Positions 34,744 through 44,358 of a stretch of DNA of 64,000 nucleotides are shown piece after piece. Every line of letters starts with the position of its first letter. The first letter of the stretch is position 1. Both the position numbers and the translations under genes were made by a program. The DNA comes from XYD12-FULL-36-8 sp964391015 (lineage in GTDB: Bacteria; Bacteroidota; Ignavibacteria; Ignavibacteriales; Ignavibacteriaceae). The stretch spans positions 12,521 through 76,520 of the forward strand of contig CAYMKU010000017.1 of assembly GCA_964391015.1 (NCBI GenBank), written 5' to 3'. Below the pieces are notes generated by a model, which saw only the letters and a list, made by a program, of their open reading frames with translations, was not told the DNA's origin and did no database searches.

Positions 34744-36309
34744 TTACAAACTTTTGATACCGATCATGCTAATATCGTCTTCAAAACGACATTCTGTAAA
34801 AGCTTCAAATTCACTTTTGATTTTATCGAAATCATCAACATGCGAATTGGTCTCTTTTAAAATTTGTTGGAATTTTTGCGTACCGAAAGCTTCCCCAGCT
34901 GAATTGCGAGATTCAATTATTCCATCTGTAACCATAAATATTGAATCACCTGGTTTTAAATCAAGTGAGACATCCTGAAAATTTCCATATTCTGAAAAAC
35001 CTAATAATAGACCCTGTGTACTAAGTTGCGTAACATTGCCAGTCCTATTTTCTTTATAAACTAATGGAAGATCACCTGCACCTGCATATCTAAGCTGCAT
35101 TTTTTCTTTATTGAGGATAACTATTGAAAGCGTAGTAAATACTTCTGAAATTTTTGAATCTTGATATACAGATTGATTGACCTGCTGAAGAATTTTACTT
35201 GGGACAAAGTCTTCAGTATTTTGAAGAACCATTCTAACCGAGCTTCTGACCAAGCCAGCATAAGCAAATGTAAAATACCACGCACCCCACTTTTTACCCA
35301 TTACATCACCAAGAATTATAGCAAGGTTAGCTTCATTCAAACGAAAATAATCTATAAAATCTCCGCCAGGTATTCCTTGATACGGCTGATGCCATTGGTT
35401 AATTATGAAATTTTCAAATTCGGGACTTTTATCAGGTACAACTTTAACTCTCATATTCTCAACAGCAGAGTTCAATTCAGAAACTATTTTCTGCCTTTCT
35501 TTTCCTAAACTATTTAAGATTGCTGTTATTTTTGCAACAACCACTTTCGGTCCTAATGTTTTTATAACATAGTCTGCTATTTCAAGATTATAAGCATCTA
35601 ACATGTCCGATTCATTACTTCTTGAAGTAAGGAAAACAAAAGGAATTGACTTCAGCTGAATATCTTCCAACACCATTTTTCTGAAAGTAAAACCGTCAAT
35701 GTTGGGCATCATTATATCGCAAACTATAATATCGGGGTTTGTACTTTTTGCCAAGCTTAACCCTTCCATAGCAGAGCTTGCGACTGCACATTCATAATTT
35801 TCTTTTTTAAGTGAGTGCGAAAACAACTTTGTTAGAACCGGATCATCATCAACTAATAATATTCTAGGAATTTGCTTGGCAAATGATTCGGAAATGTTTT
35901 TCTTTACACCATGAACCTTAAATATTTCTACACGTCTTAAAAGTGTTTGTACTCTAAGCAATAAATCTTTTAAGTCGAACGGTTTGTTTATTATCTCATC
36001 ACCGCCGACTTCCAATGCTTTTGATTTATCTTCAAGGGTGTTTCGGGCAGTAACAAAAATGAACGGCAGGATTTTATATTTCTCTTCTTCTCGAACTTTC
36101 TTACAAAAGGCAAAACCATCTATACCTTCCATAACAACATCGCATAACACAAGATCAATGCTAGTTTCGCTTAACTGCCTGTATCCTTCGCTTGCATCTC
36201 GGGCTTCGGATACATCATAATTGTTTTTACTTAAGTGATGATTGATTAGCTTACGGATTGTTATATCATCGTCAATGATGAGTATTTTCTTTTTTTCATC
36301 TGGCAGCAT
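34744..36309 (-). CDS. Double-receiver response regulator with SpoIIE/PP2C-type phosphatase output
   Basis: A 521-residue protein with two receiver domains (about residues 8-125 with LIIDDD and LVLCDVVM; about 147-265 with LLVDDD and IIVCDIMM) and a PPM-type serine phosphatase domain at 290-521 (GGDFIDYFRL, AIILGDVMGKK, YAGAGDLPLVY, MVTDGIIESR, EDDISMIGIKSL). The first receiver has the canonical NKPF lysine; the second has IKTLGP without the following proline. RsbU-like output should dephosphorylate an anti-anti-sigma protein, for which the adjacent STAS gene is the candidate. The start is ATG 36309; a GTG nine bases upstream is possible. Confidence 0.9.
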   Translation of the reverse strand: MLPDEKKKILIIDDDITIRKLINHHLSKNNYDVSEARDASEGYRQLSETSIDLVLCDVVMEGIDGFAFCKKVREEEKYKILPFIFVTARNTLEDKSKALEVGGDEIINKPFDLKDLLLRVQTLLRRVEIFKVHGVKKNISESFAKQIPRILLVDDDPVLTKLFSHSLKKENYECAVASSAMEGLSLAKSTNPDIIVCDIMMPNIDGFTFRKMVLEDIQLKSIPFVFLTSRSNESDMLDAYNLEIADYVIKTLGPKVVVAKITAILNSLGKERQKIVSELNSAVENMRVKVVPDKSPEFENFIINQWHQPYQGIPGGDFIDYFRLNEANLAIILGDVMGKKWGAWYFTFAYAGLVRSSVRMVLQNTEDFVPSKILQQVNQSVYQDSKISEVFTTLSIVILNKEKMQLRYAGAGDLPLVYKENRTGNVTQLSTQGLLLGFSEYGNFQDVSLDLKPGDSIFMVTDGIIESRNSAGEAFGTQKFQQILKETNSHVDDFDKIKSEFEAFTECRFEDDISMIGIKSL

Positions 36310-36428
36310 TGTTATCACTATCTCTGAAGCACTTTAGAATAATTGTCCCCTAAAAATTCTCTCTAATTTAGTATGCTTGCTAGTTAAGCCATACACAAAC
36401 AGAAATGTCAATTTATTTTGATTGGTAA

Positions 36429-36767
36429 TTAATCAAAACTTTTTATTGCTGCATCCTTCGTCGGATAAGACTCAAATACTCTGTGCATTCTTGTTAGTTC
36501 AAGCATAGAATGTACCGCAGGATGAAATCCAACTAATCTCAAATCTCCGCCCATTGCCGTAACTTTTTTTAGTGAAACGACCAAAGCACCAAGGAATGTT
36601 GAATCTATGAATTCACATTGTGAAAGATCAACAACTATCTTACGATATCCACCCTCTATACTTTTTGCTAGAGTAAATTTAAACTCATCTGCCTCTTTAA
36701 GTGTTGCACGTGTTAAGTCAACAACTTGAACCAATACATCTTCGTAGGTTTCTTGTAAATAATCCAT
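36429..36767 (-). CDS. STAS-domain anti-sigma-factor antagonist
   Basis: A 112-residue single STAS domain. The loop CEFIDSTFLGALVVSL has the phosphorylatable serine S56 in a D-S-T context, typical of SpoIIAA/RsbV proteins controlled by a kinase and a PP2C phosphatase. The phosphatase is encoded directly downstream. No RsbW-like kinase is in the window, so the rest of the switch must be elsewhere. It lies 30 bases behind the sigma-54 activator. Confidence 0.92.
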   Translation of the reverse strand: MDYLQETYEDVLVQVVDLTRATLKEADEFKFTLAKSIEGGYRKIVVDLSQCEFIDSTFLGALVVSLKKVTAMGGDLRLVGFHPAVHSMLELTRMHRVFESYPTKDAAIKSFD

Positions 36768-36797
36768 ATTAATTATGCCTTTTTCAGAATTAAGAGT

Positions 36798-38180
36798 TTA
36801 AGCAAAAACTTTATGTTCAATATTATATCTTTCCATCAATCTATAAATTGTAGCTCTTCCTAAGTGCAACTTTTTGGCAGCTTCAACAATATTGCCTTTC
36901 GTAACCTTTAATGCGTGTCTGATTGATTCTTCTTTTAGTTTTTCAAATGGTATGATTGTATCATCGCTAAAAATATTTCCAGTAAAATCGCTCGCAATTA
37001 CTGAATCGGAAGTTTTAAGATGTGTTGGAAGATCCTCAACATCAATCACGTCCTTTTCTGCAATTATCATGCAACGTTCGATCGTGTTTTCCATTTCTCT
37101 AATATTGCCAGGCCAAGGATAATCATAAATAAGCTTTAGGGCTTTCTTTGAAAATCCTTTTACTTCTTTTCCCAATTTTTTACTCAATGTTTCAAGAAAG
37201 TGTTGTGCAAGCACAAGTATATCACCCTTTCGATGCCGCAGCGGAGGAATAAAAATTGGGAAAGAATTTAAGCGATAAAATAAATCCTCTCTAAATTCTT
37301 TTTTCTCAACCGCATCTTTGAGATCACGATTTGTTGCGGAGATAATTCTCACATCAGTTCTGATTAGTTCAGTTCCGCCGACTCTGTCAAATGCTTTTTC
37401 CTGAATAACACGGAGAAGTTTGGCTTGAAGAAGCATCTCCAATTCACCAACTTCATCGAGGAAAATTGTTCCGCCATTCGCAACTTCAAACTTTCCAAGT
37501 TTTCTTTGATGTGCTCCAGTGAACGAGCCCTTTTCATGACCGAACAATTCACTTTCAAGAAGCTCTCTTGGAATTGACGCACAATTCACTACAACAAATG
37601 GAGCGCTTTTTCTGTTCCCGTTGTAATGTATGGCGCGTGCAATGAGTTCTTTCCCTGTCCCACTTTCACCATAGATCAATACAGTGATATCGTTATTCAA
37701 AACTTTTGTAACAAGCTTGAAAACATCTTGCATACGGCTATCAGCCGAAACAATATTTGAGAAACTATATTCTTTCTTAATATTTTCTCTCAGATTTTCT
37801 ATCTCTTTGGTTAAGTCGTAACCTTTAATAGCATTCTTTATTGCTGGTTCTAATTTTTGAAGATCAATAGGTTTTGGAAAATAATCATAGGCACCAAACT
37901 TTAATGATTCCAAAGCAACTTCTACTTTCCCTTGAGCAGAAAGCATTATCACAGGCAAGTTCTCATCAATTTGTTTAAGCCGTTTGAGAACTTCCATGCC
38001 GTCCATTCCTGGGAGCATAATATCTAATAAAACTAAATCGGGTTTCTGATACATTCGTTTAAGAATTTCTTCACCGCTTCCAAAAACTTCAATATCATAT
38101 CCCCATTTGTCTTTTAACCAGTACGACAGAAGCTTAGAAATAGCTTGCTCGTCATCGACGATAAAAACTAATTTGTTCAC
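36798..38180 (-). CDS. Sigma-54-dependent response regulator (NtrC family)
   Basis: A 460-residue activator with receiver domain (D53 in LVLLDIMLPG), AAA+ domain with Walker A GESGTGKE near residue 175, and the sigma-54 contact loop GSFTGA in place of GAFTGA. It also has the Walker B-like GGTIFLDEVGEL and a C-terminal Fis-type helix-turn-helix (NIVEAAKKLHLGRATIYRLM). It is encoded 24 bases after its probable kinase. Targets are unknown. Confidence 0.94.
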   Translation of the reverse strand: MNKLVFIVDDEQAISKLLSYWLKDKWGYDIEVFGSGEEILKRMYQKPDLVLLDIMLPGMDGMEVLKRLKQIDENLPVIMLSAQGKVEVALESLKFGAYDYFPKPIDLQKLEPAIKNAIKGYDLTKEIENLRENIKKEYSFSNIVSADSRMQDVFKLVTKVLNNDITVLIYGESGTGKELIARAIHYNGNRKSAPFVVVNCASIPRELLESELFGHEKGSFTGAHQRKLGKFEVANGGTIFLDEVGELEMLLQAKLLRVIQEKAFDRVGGTELIRTDVRIISATNRDLKDAVEKKEFREDLFYRLNSFPIFIPPLRHRKGDILVLAQHFLETLSKKLGKEVKGFSKKALKLIYDYPWPGNIREMENTIERCMIIAEKDVIDVEDLPTHLKTSDSVIASDFTGNIFSDDTIIPFEKLKEESIRHALKVTKGNIVEAAKKLHLGRATIYRLMERYNIEHKVFA

Positions 38181-38204
38181 TATTTTACCTTTTAGTTTGT
38201 CAGT

Positions 38205-39416
38205 CTAATTTCGTGGTAACTTAATGATAAAGGTTGTTCCTTTATCAATTTCACTTTGGATATCCATATATCCATTGTGTAAATCCACGATCTTCTTAGC
38301 AAAATCCAAGCCAATGCCTGTCTCAGATTTGGCTTTACTGATAATTTGAAATGAATTTGAAGTGTTTAGTAGCTTTTTAGAGTCATTTTGAGAAATACCT
38401 TTACCGGTATCTGTGAAGATAATTTCAATTTCTTGAGGAAAAATTTGACCGAATATTTTGATCTTTCCACCCTTAGGTGTGTGTTTTACAGAATTTTTTA
38501 TCAGCGAATCAAATACATCTGTGATTCGATCTTTGTCAGCACTCACAGAAAAATATATATCGGGCAGTTCATATTCAAAGTTAATGTTTTTACTTTTTGC
38601 TAAAATTTTGTTCGATATTATTACTTCTTTGAGTAAACCGATGCAATCCAATTCTGATTTCACTAAAAAACCTTTGCCGGATTCTAAATTAGTTGCTTCA
38701 AGTGCATCGTTGATGAACTTAGCAAGTCGTTTTGCTTCTTTAAGAATTTCAGTTTGAAATTCATTCTTTATTGCATCAGATAATTGATCATCAGCACAGA
38801 TTGCTTCAGAGAAACCGATAATTGTTGAAAGCGGGGTGCGCATATCATGTGAGAATTGCGAAATGAATTCGTTTTTCAATCTGTTCAATTCTTCAAGCAA
38901 TACCTTATGCCTATCTGACCGTTGACGCTCTAAATTCAGCAGCCGATTTATCTCTAATAGATTACCTTTGAGAGCGGTAATTTTTTCCTGGTGTGAATTC
39001 TCCTTACTCAGATTTTTACAAACACCAATTAAGCCGGTTACAGTATTCTCAAAGACAATCGGACGAATTATTAAATGATGCTTGACTTCTTCAAAAGTTT
39101 TAGATAGAAAGAATAAATTAAAATTTATTTGCTTCTGAGAATTCAGAACTTGACGAATTGAATTTATTAATGCCGGTTTACTTCTGTCAACAATAATTTC
39201 AGTTACATGTTTTTTTCGAAGATCATTAGGAAGATAACCTAAGCTGATTGCACCTTTGAAGCTGACATTTTCAAAACATCCGTTTGCATCAAGAACAAAA
39301 ATAAAATCTTCTACAGTCTCAAGCAGTAGGTTGAATTTTTTTTCAATGGATTCAACGAATTCACTTGTGCTTGATTTATCAGGAAAATCTTTATATGTGG
39401 CTTTGGTTAAAGGCAT
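38205..39416 (-). CDS. PAS-domain sensor histidine kinase
   Basis: A 403-residue soluble kinase with no membrane helix. A PAS domain at about residues 25-135 is followed by a short coiled coil, the H-box FSHDMRTPLSTIIGF (H190), the N-box NSVKHTPKGG, and the G boxes DTGKGIS and TGIGLDFAK. It senses a cytoplasmic or co-factor signal and probably phosphorylates the NtrC-family regulator encoded next. It is first gene of the signalling block. Confidence 0.92.
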   Translation of the reverse strand: MPLTKATYKDFPDKSSTSEFVESIEKKFNLLLETVEDFIFVLDANGCFENVSFKGAISLGYLPNDLRKKHVTEIIVDRSKPALINSIRQVLNSQKQINFNLFFLSKTFEEVKHHLIIRPIVFENTVTGLIGVCKNLSKENSHQEKITALKGNLLEINRLLNLERQRSDRHKVLLEELNRLKNEFISQFSHDMRTPLSTIIGFSEAICADDQLSDAIKNEFQTEILKEAKRLAKFINDALEATNLESGKGFLVKSELDCIGLLKEVIISNKILAKSKNINFEYELPDIYFSVSADKDRITDVFDSLIKNSVKHTPKGGKIKIFGQIFPQEIEIIFTDTGKGISQNDSKKLLNTSNSFQIISKAKSETGIGLDFAKKIVDLHNGYMDIQSEIDKGTTFIIKLPRN

Positions 39417-39435
39417 GATTGAAAATTTTCTTGGT

Positions 39436-39467
39436 TAAAAATAGAAATGTTTTGCGTGTAATTCAAA
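39436..39467 (-). promoter_or_regulatory. Promoter of the histidine-kinase operon
   Basis: On the minus strand TTTG (39464-39467) is followed after 20 bases by TATTTTTA (39436-39443), seven of eight matches to TAnnTTTG. It lies about 20 bases before the kinase ATG. Confidence 0.45.
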
Positions 39468-39475
39468 AATTTATC

Positions 39476-39545
39476 TATTCTTCATCTTAATCTTCATCTT
39501 TCTCTTACTCGTACTCTTTCTCTTACTCCCCCCTTGCCCTCCTTC
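39476..39545. repeat. Polypyrimidine low-complexity tract
   Basis: About 70 bases almost entirely C and T on the plus strand, with repeated units TTCATCTT, TCTCTTACTC and ACTCTTTCTCTTACTC. On the minus strand this reads as GAGTAAGAG and GATGAAGA units directly upstream of the kinase promoter. The rest of the spacer, 39546-39746, shows nothing recognisable. Confidence 0.6.
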
Positions 39546-39746
39546 CAAAATTTATTTATGTTTTATGTGAGTTGGTTGCAGGGATTTGTAAACTATGCTT
39601 ACCAGCTGACCAAATGAATTACCTAAAAAGGTATTTTGGCAATCCAATCAAATACGGCTGTCAGACGCAGAAGTAAAAATAATATCTAGGTAATTACAAT
39701 AGTTAAGTGCAAGTTTTGAATCACAGACAAGCATAGAGGAACAGTT

Positions 39747-39754
39747 TACTTTTG
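39747..39754 (+). promoter_or_regulatory. -7 element for the small membrane gene at 39791
   Basis: TACTTTTG matches TAnnTTTG and lies 36 bases before ATG 39791. The longer frame that starts at TTG 39752 would overlap it. Confidence 0.4.
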
Positions 39755-39790
39755 ATAAATAAATATGTCATTCACAAATTCCAAAATAAA

Positions 39791-40174
39791 ATGAAAAAAA
39801 CAACATCAATCAGCATCATACACTGGACGGCAAGCATTATCGGAATCTTAATGGTTGCGTTTACCTTATTCATGTTTATTGGTTCCATTTTAGAGGGACG
39901 CGATAGGTCAGGTCCCGGTCTCGACACTTTTACAATAATAACATTTGTATTTTGGAGTATAGGACTTGCCGGACTATTATTTGCCATATGGAAACCAGGA
40001 ACAGGAGGAATAATCTCATTGCTTAGTTTTATTGTATTTAACATCCTTGTCGCAGTTAATCCTAATCCAGATTCCCGTTACACGGCTGTGATTTTGTTAT
40101 TCTTTCTCCCTTCCATTTTATTTCTATTGGTTTGGTGGTTAAAAAGATCATCAATTAAACCTTTAATCAAATAA
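39791..40174 (+). CDS. Four-helix membrane protein of unknown function
   Basis: A 127-residue protein with four predicted membrane helices: ASIIGILMVAFTLFMFIGSI, FTIITFVFWSIGLAGLLFAI, GGIISLLSFIVFNILVAV and AVILLFFLPSILFLLVWWL. Short proteins with the pattern GILM-x5-FMFIG and GLAGLLFA-WK-G-GGIIS are frequent in Bacteroidetes as a domain of unknown function. No enzymatic motif is present. ATG 39791 fits the promoter and the usual N-terminus of the family better than the upstream TTG. Confidence 0.75.
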   Translation: MKKTTSISIIHWTASIIGILMVAFTLFMFIGSILEGRDRSGPGLDTFTIITFVFWSIGLAGLLFAIWKPGTGGIISLLSFIVFNILVAVNPNPDSRYTAVILLFFLPSILFLLVWWLKRSSIKPLIK

Positions 40175-40235
40175 ATTTCAATGAGACAGAAACTTTGTTC
40201 TCCTTTCATAGTAAGACCATGACAGCCAAGTCAAA

Positions 40236-43200
40236 TCAGTTTTTAATTTTTTCTTGTTGCAGCGCTTCAAAATACTTACGGATTAGGTTCTCATAGTCTT
40301 TGGAGTAACCTTCACGTCCGGCTTTGTTAAGTTCATCTTTAATTAAATCTTTCCCCTGTTCGGAGGACAAGTTTAACTCTGCTGGCGATTTACGGTTTTT
40401 ATTTTCTCCAGTGAATGACTCTCTTTCCTTCTCATAATCTCTTTCATTTATGGAACGCTGCGCATCAAGAAGCCGTGATAAAATTCTTTCCTGCTTCTGC
40501 ACAAGCTCATCATTCAGCCGTTCGGTATTCATATCCGAAACAACTTCCTGCATCTGCTTCAAAATATTTTCAAGGTTTGCCGGTAATTTTTTTGACTGCC
40601 CCGTTTGCTTTGCTTCATTCTGCAATTGCTCAAGGGATTTTTGTATCAACTGCTGCTGCTGTGCAAGCCGCTGAAGTTCTGCCTGCTGCTGTGGTGACAG
40701 CTTGCCCTGTATTCCCTGCTGAAGCATTTGCGTTAAGTTGTTCAAACTCATCTGCATTCCGCTCATCTTTTGTAATTGCTGCATCAGCGACATCATTCCG
40801 CCTTGTCCGCCGCCCTGCATCATAGATTCCATCGAACTTTTCATCATCGTTGCCGCTTCATTCAGCGACTTCATTGCTTCACCTTGATTGTTTAACGCCA
40901 AATTTCCGTTTCTGTTCTGCATTGCTTGAATTGATTCCTGCATTTGCCTTTTTGCATCACCCATCGCCTTTCCCATTTCAGGAGTTATTGCAAAAGTTTT
41001 TTGAGACAGATCAGACATCTGACTTAAAATATTATCCAAGCTTCGTGAAAGATTATTTTGCCGTTGTGCATTCTCGTTGAACTGTGACGAATTAGGGTTA
41101 AGATTTTGCGATTCTGTTTTTAACTCTTCCTGCTTCTTTGACAGTGTAAGCAAATTGTCCAATATCTTCATCATATCAGTAAAAGTCTGCATTTGGTTCA
41201 TCTGCTGCATTGCCTGCTGAAGCTGCTGCATCATCTGGTTCATCTTCTTCATATTCTTGGACATTTGAGACTGATTTTTCTGAGCACTTTGCTTTTGGTT
41301 CTGCATCAAATCTTTCATTGTCTCTTCGGATAATTCCTGGTTATCCTGCTTCTCCATTTCTTCCATTGCCTTGTCCATCTGCTCATTCGGCACATCCTCC
41401 ATTGATTTCATTTTATCCGAAAGCTCTTTCATTTCTTTTTCAAGCTTCTCCAAATCTTTGTTCGCTTGACTTTGCTTATCTGCAAGTTCTTTTTTCTCCT
41501 GCTGTTTGGATAAATCACTCTGGTTTGTTTGTTTTTCAAGATTTTCAAGACTCTCGGCAAGTTGTTCGGTTCGCTTAAGCATCTCGTCTATTTTTTGCTC
41601 AACCTGAATTCGCTTTAGAAGATTGATTGTTCGCTCAATGCTTTTCTGAAACATTTCTTCATTAATTTTCAAGTTCTGCATATCCTGCTGAGTTTGAGCA
41701 CGGTTAAATTCATTTAATCTATTCTGCAATTTTTCCATCGCCTTTTTCATCTCATCGCTTGTCAATTCCTGGAAAAGTTCCTGCAGCTCCATGTATTTTT
41801 CCAGAGTTTCCTTCGAGAGCAAATTATTTTGCTGAAGCTCATTCTGCATTTTGCCAAGCTGTTTACTTACTTCATCAACTTTGTTCTGCAGTTCTTCAAA
41901 TTTGTTGAGTGCATTTTCAATTTTTTCCTTTTCCTGCCAGGTTAATTCTTTTTTATCCTGTTTCATTTCCTGGTTTATTTTTTCAAGATTTTCCTTCAAC
42001 TCTTCGGCTTCCTTCAAAGTCTTAACCAATTCCTCCTGTGCATTTTGCTGAGTGTCATCGGCCTTTGAAAGAATTTCCTCCAAAGAAGGGACTCTTATTT
42101 TAAATTCAGACGACTTAGAAGATTTCGGACCGCTTACATTATCGTTGTCAAATATTTCAAGATAATATGTCACGACATCATTTGCTCCTAAATTCATTCT
42201 CGATAAATTCCAGACATAAGCAGTCGTTAGCTCCTTTTCACTTTTATTAATTGGAATTTCAAATGAAGTAAACTGAGTATGCTCGGGTTCATATTTGGAT
42301 GCAGACAATCTGTAATTTAAAAGCAATTTCGTAAAACCGTAGTCATCTGAAACCTTAACGAGTAACGGAAGGCGATTATCGTTTGCCAATGCCATGTCGC
42401 GGTTTGGTGTTACAATTTCTATCGAAGGATAGCTATCATAAAGTGTTTTAATGTTGTAAGTGATTGGTGAAAGATTTTGATTTCCTCTTTCATCAGTAAG
42501 ATATATCTGGTAACTGTAATCTTTTCTTACTTTGAAACTTAAACTTGCTTTTGAATCGCTGGTTTTCATCTCCAACGAAGTTGAATCACCAAAAAACAAT
42601 TTTGCACCTGAAAGCTCTTTAGATGAACTCACTTCAAGATTAATTGTGCTGCCGAGAAGTGCAGCAACATTGCCATTGTCCTTTTGCTGAACTGCTGGAA
42701 CCTTTGAATAACTTGGTGAGATAATAGATAGATCTAAGCTTTTGATTATCGGCCTATCAATCACTTCAATTTTGAATTCATCACTCGAAATATTTTCTGC
42801 CGTTGCATAATAACTAAAAGTGTTGCGGATAGAGCGTCGTTCAAAATTATAATTACCTAACGAATCCTCAGTTAGTTCTCGAAGACTATAATTAGTTTGA
42901 TCAATATCTTTCAAAGCTAGAAAAATTGCTTTTGGTTTCTCACCAACAACTCGAATCTTGATTGTCACATCTTGTCCTTTTGTCATTTCTGCATTACCTG
43001 GAGCAACTTCGAAGGTAAATTTTTGCGGAGGAATAAATTCCTTGTTGAAGTTGATTAATCTGTTAGAAGCTGCCTTTAGTCCTGGAATTGTCAGATATAG
43101 AAATAAAATAAAAGCAGAAATGCCGCCAACATAAAAAAGGAGTTTTTTCGCTCTACCAAAATTAACAGCAGAATCAAACGAAATATTCTTAACCTTTTTA

Positions 43201-43616
43201 TAAATGCGATCAAACGACGCTCCAATAAGATTCGAAGAATAGAGTTGGCTATGTAGAATTGAATGTAATTGAAGAGCATTGAGCAATTCATCCTTTACTT
43301 CGGGAAATTTACTTCCCACTTCTTTCGCAACATCATGATAATCAGTTTTACCAATGATTTTGAAATACTTCAGAAGAGGAATTACAAAAAGAATAGCTAA
43401 TAAAATTAGCGTTGTTATAGAAAAAACTACAAATACAATCGTTCGAACAATGGAACTTGAGTTTGCAATTAGTTCTACCAGAGTAAAGATAAAAAATGCC
43501 GATAAAGCGAGGAGGAATGTTAGTTGAGCTCCATATACTCCCAGCACTTTGAATTCTTTTTTTCTGAAATGCTCAAGCTTCCTTATTATTTCATTATATG
43601 CAGATTCAATTCCCAT
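40236..43616 (-). CDS. DUF4175-family large coiled-coil membrane protein
   Basis: A 1126-residue protein. Three membrane helices near the N-terminus (within about residues 28-85 and 155-175) are followed by an extracytoplasmic beta-rich region (about 180-540). A very long Gln/Met/Glu/Lys-rich coiled coil (about 545-1060) contains MMQQLQQAMQQMNQMQ and similar runs. Such DUF4175 proteins are usually encoded with DUF4159, BatA-type VWA and MoxR genes. DUF4159 lies directly upstream. The glutamine-rich DNA produces long but meaningless frames on the other strand. The start is ATG 43616 with TAGG ahead, rather than TTG 43640. Confidence 0.88.
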   Translation of the reverse strand: MGIESAYNEIIRKLEHFRKKEFKVLGVYGAQLTFLLALSAFFIFTLVELIANSSSIVRTIVFVVFSITTLILLAILFVIPLLKYFKIIGKTDYHDVAKEVGSKFPEVKDELLNALQLHSILHSQLYSSNLIGASFDRIYKKVKNISFDSAVNFGRAKKLLFYVGGISAFILFLYLTIPGLKAASNRLINFNKEFIPPQKFTFEVAPGNAEMTKGQDVTIKIRVVGEKPKAIFLALKDIDQTNYSLRELTEDSLGNYNFERRSIRNTFSYYATAENISSDEFKIEVIDRPIIKSLDLSIISPSYSKVPAVQQKDNGNVAALLGSTINLEVSSSKELSGAKLFFGDSTSLEMKTSDSKASLSFKVRKDYSYQIYLTDERGNQNLSPITYNIKTLYDSYPSIEIVTPNRDMALANDNRLPLLVKVSDDYGFTKLLLNYRLSASKYEPEHTQFTSFEIPINKSEKELTTAYVWNLSRMNLGANDVVTYYLEIFDNDNVSGPKSSKSSEFKIRVPSLEEILSKADDTQQNAQEELVKTLKEAEELKENLEKINQEMKQDKKELTWQEKEKIENALNKFEELQNKVDEVSKQLGKMQNELQQNNLLSKETLEKYMELQELFQELTSDEMKKAMEKLQNRLNEFNRAQTQQDMQNLKINEEMFQKSIERTINLLKRIQVEQKIDEMLKRTEQLAESLENLEKQTNQSDLSKQQEKKELADKQSQANKDLEKLEKEMKELSDKMKSMEDVPNEQMDKAMEEMEKQDNQELSEETMKDLMQNQKQSAQKNQSQMSKNMKKMNQMMQQLQQAMQQMNQMQTFTDMMKILDNLLTLSKKQEELKTESQNLNPNSSQFNENAQRQNNLSRSLDNILSQMSDLSQKTFAITPEMGKAMGDAKRQMQESIQAMQNRNGNLALNNQGEAMKSLNEAATMMKSSMESMMQGGGQGGMMSLMQQLQKMSGMQMSLNNLTQMLQQGIQGKLSPQQQAELQRLAQQQQLIQKSLEQLQNEAKQTGQSKKLPANLENILKQMQEVVSDMNTERLNDELVQKQERILSRLLDAQRSINERDYEKERESFTGENKNRKSPAELNLSSEQGKDLIKDELNKAGREGYSKDYENLIRKYFEALQQEKIKN

Positions 43617-43621
43617 AAAAC

Positions 43622-44284
43622 CTAATTTGATAATGCCCAAAGTACAATGTTTGTTCCAAATTTTAACGCCTCTTCTCTTTTATCCTGAGGGTCCTTATAA
43701 ACTTCAGGATCAACCCATCCATCACTCGGATTTGATTCAAAGGTATAATACACAGCTAATTTTTTATCAATAAAAATCCCGAATCCCTGCGGAGTTTTTT
43801 CATCATGTTTATGAGTCTTAGGAGGTCCAGATGAAAAATCATACATAATATTGTACATACCGTAAGTAAACGGAAGCTCAATAAAATCTTTATCAGGAAA
43901 AACTTTTTTCATTTCTCTTCTGACTGCTTTGTCTAAACCATAATCATCATCAATGTAAAGGAAACCGCCGTTCTCTAAATATTTTCTCAGCCGTGCTGCA
44001 TCATCTTTTGAGAACATAACATTCCCATGACCTGTCATAAATAAAAATGGATACGAAAATATTTCTTCGGACGATATATCAACAAATTTATATTCCGCTT
44101 TTACTTTTAGATTCGTATTTTGACTTATGAATCTGAGCAAATTCACTTCTGCAGAAGGATCGTTGTACCAATCACCGCCGCCGTTGTATTTTAGACGTGC
44201 GATTTGAAATGCATTATCGTTTTGCGAAAATAAATTCACAGAAAACAGCACAAATAAAACTATTAGTATTTTCCTGTTAATCAT
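43622..44284 (-). CDS. DUF4159-domain secreted protein
   Basis: A 220-residue exported protein with signal peptide ending in FSVNLFSQ. It has the family-typical ARLKYNGGGDWYND, PFLFMTGHGNVMFS, LRKYLENGGFLYIDDDYG and YTFESNPSDGW. The fold resembles a type 1 glutamine amidotransferase but lacks an evident catalytic triad. It precedes the DUF4175 gene by 5 bases, the conserved order of the MoxR/BatA-linked cluster. The function of the group is unknown; links to the envelope or aerotolerance have been proposed for BatA relatives. Confidence 0.9.
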   Translation of the reverse strand: MINRKILIVLFVLFSVNLFSQNDNAFQIARLKYNGGGDWYNDPSAEVNLLRFISQNTNLKVKAEYKFVDISSEEIFSYPFLFMTGHGNVMFSKDDAARLRKYLENGGFLYIDDDYGLDKAVRREMKKVFPDKDFIELPFTYGMYNIMYDFSSGPPKTHKHDEKTPQGFGIFIDKKLAVYYTFESNPSDGWVDPEVYKDPQDKREEALKFGTNIVLWALSN

Positions 44285-44358
44285 TGCGATTTAATATATT
44301 TACACATAAAGTGAATAGCAATTTAGAAAATTAGAACGAATTATTTGGAGTAATTCAA

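Noticed and set aside
40415..41578. Plus-strand frames of up to 136 codons opposite the DUF4175 gene
   Set aside because: They mirror the glutamine/methionine-rich coiled coil; composition is biased, there are no ribosome-binding sites and no domain.
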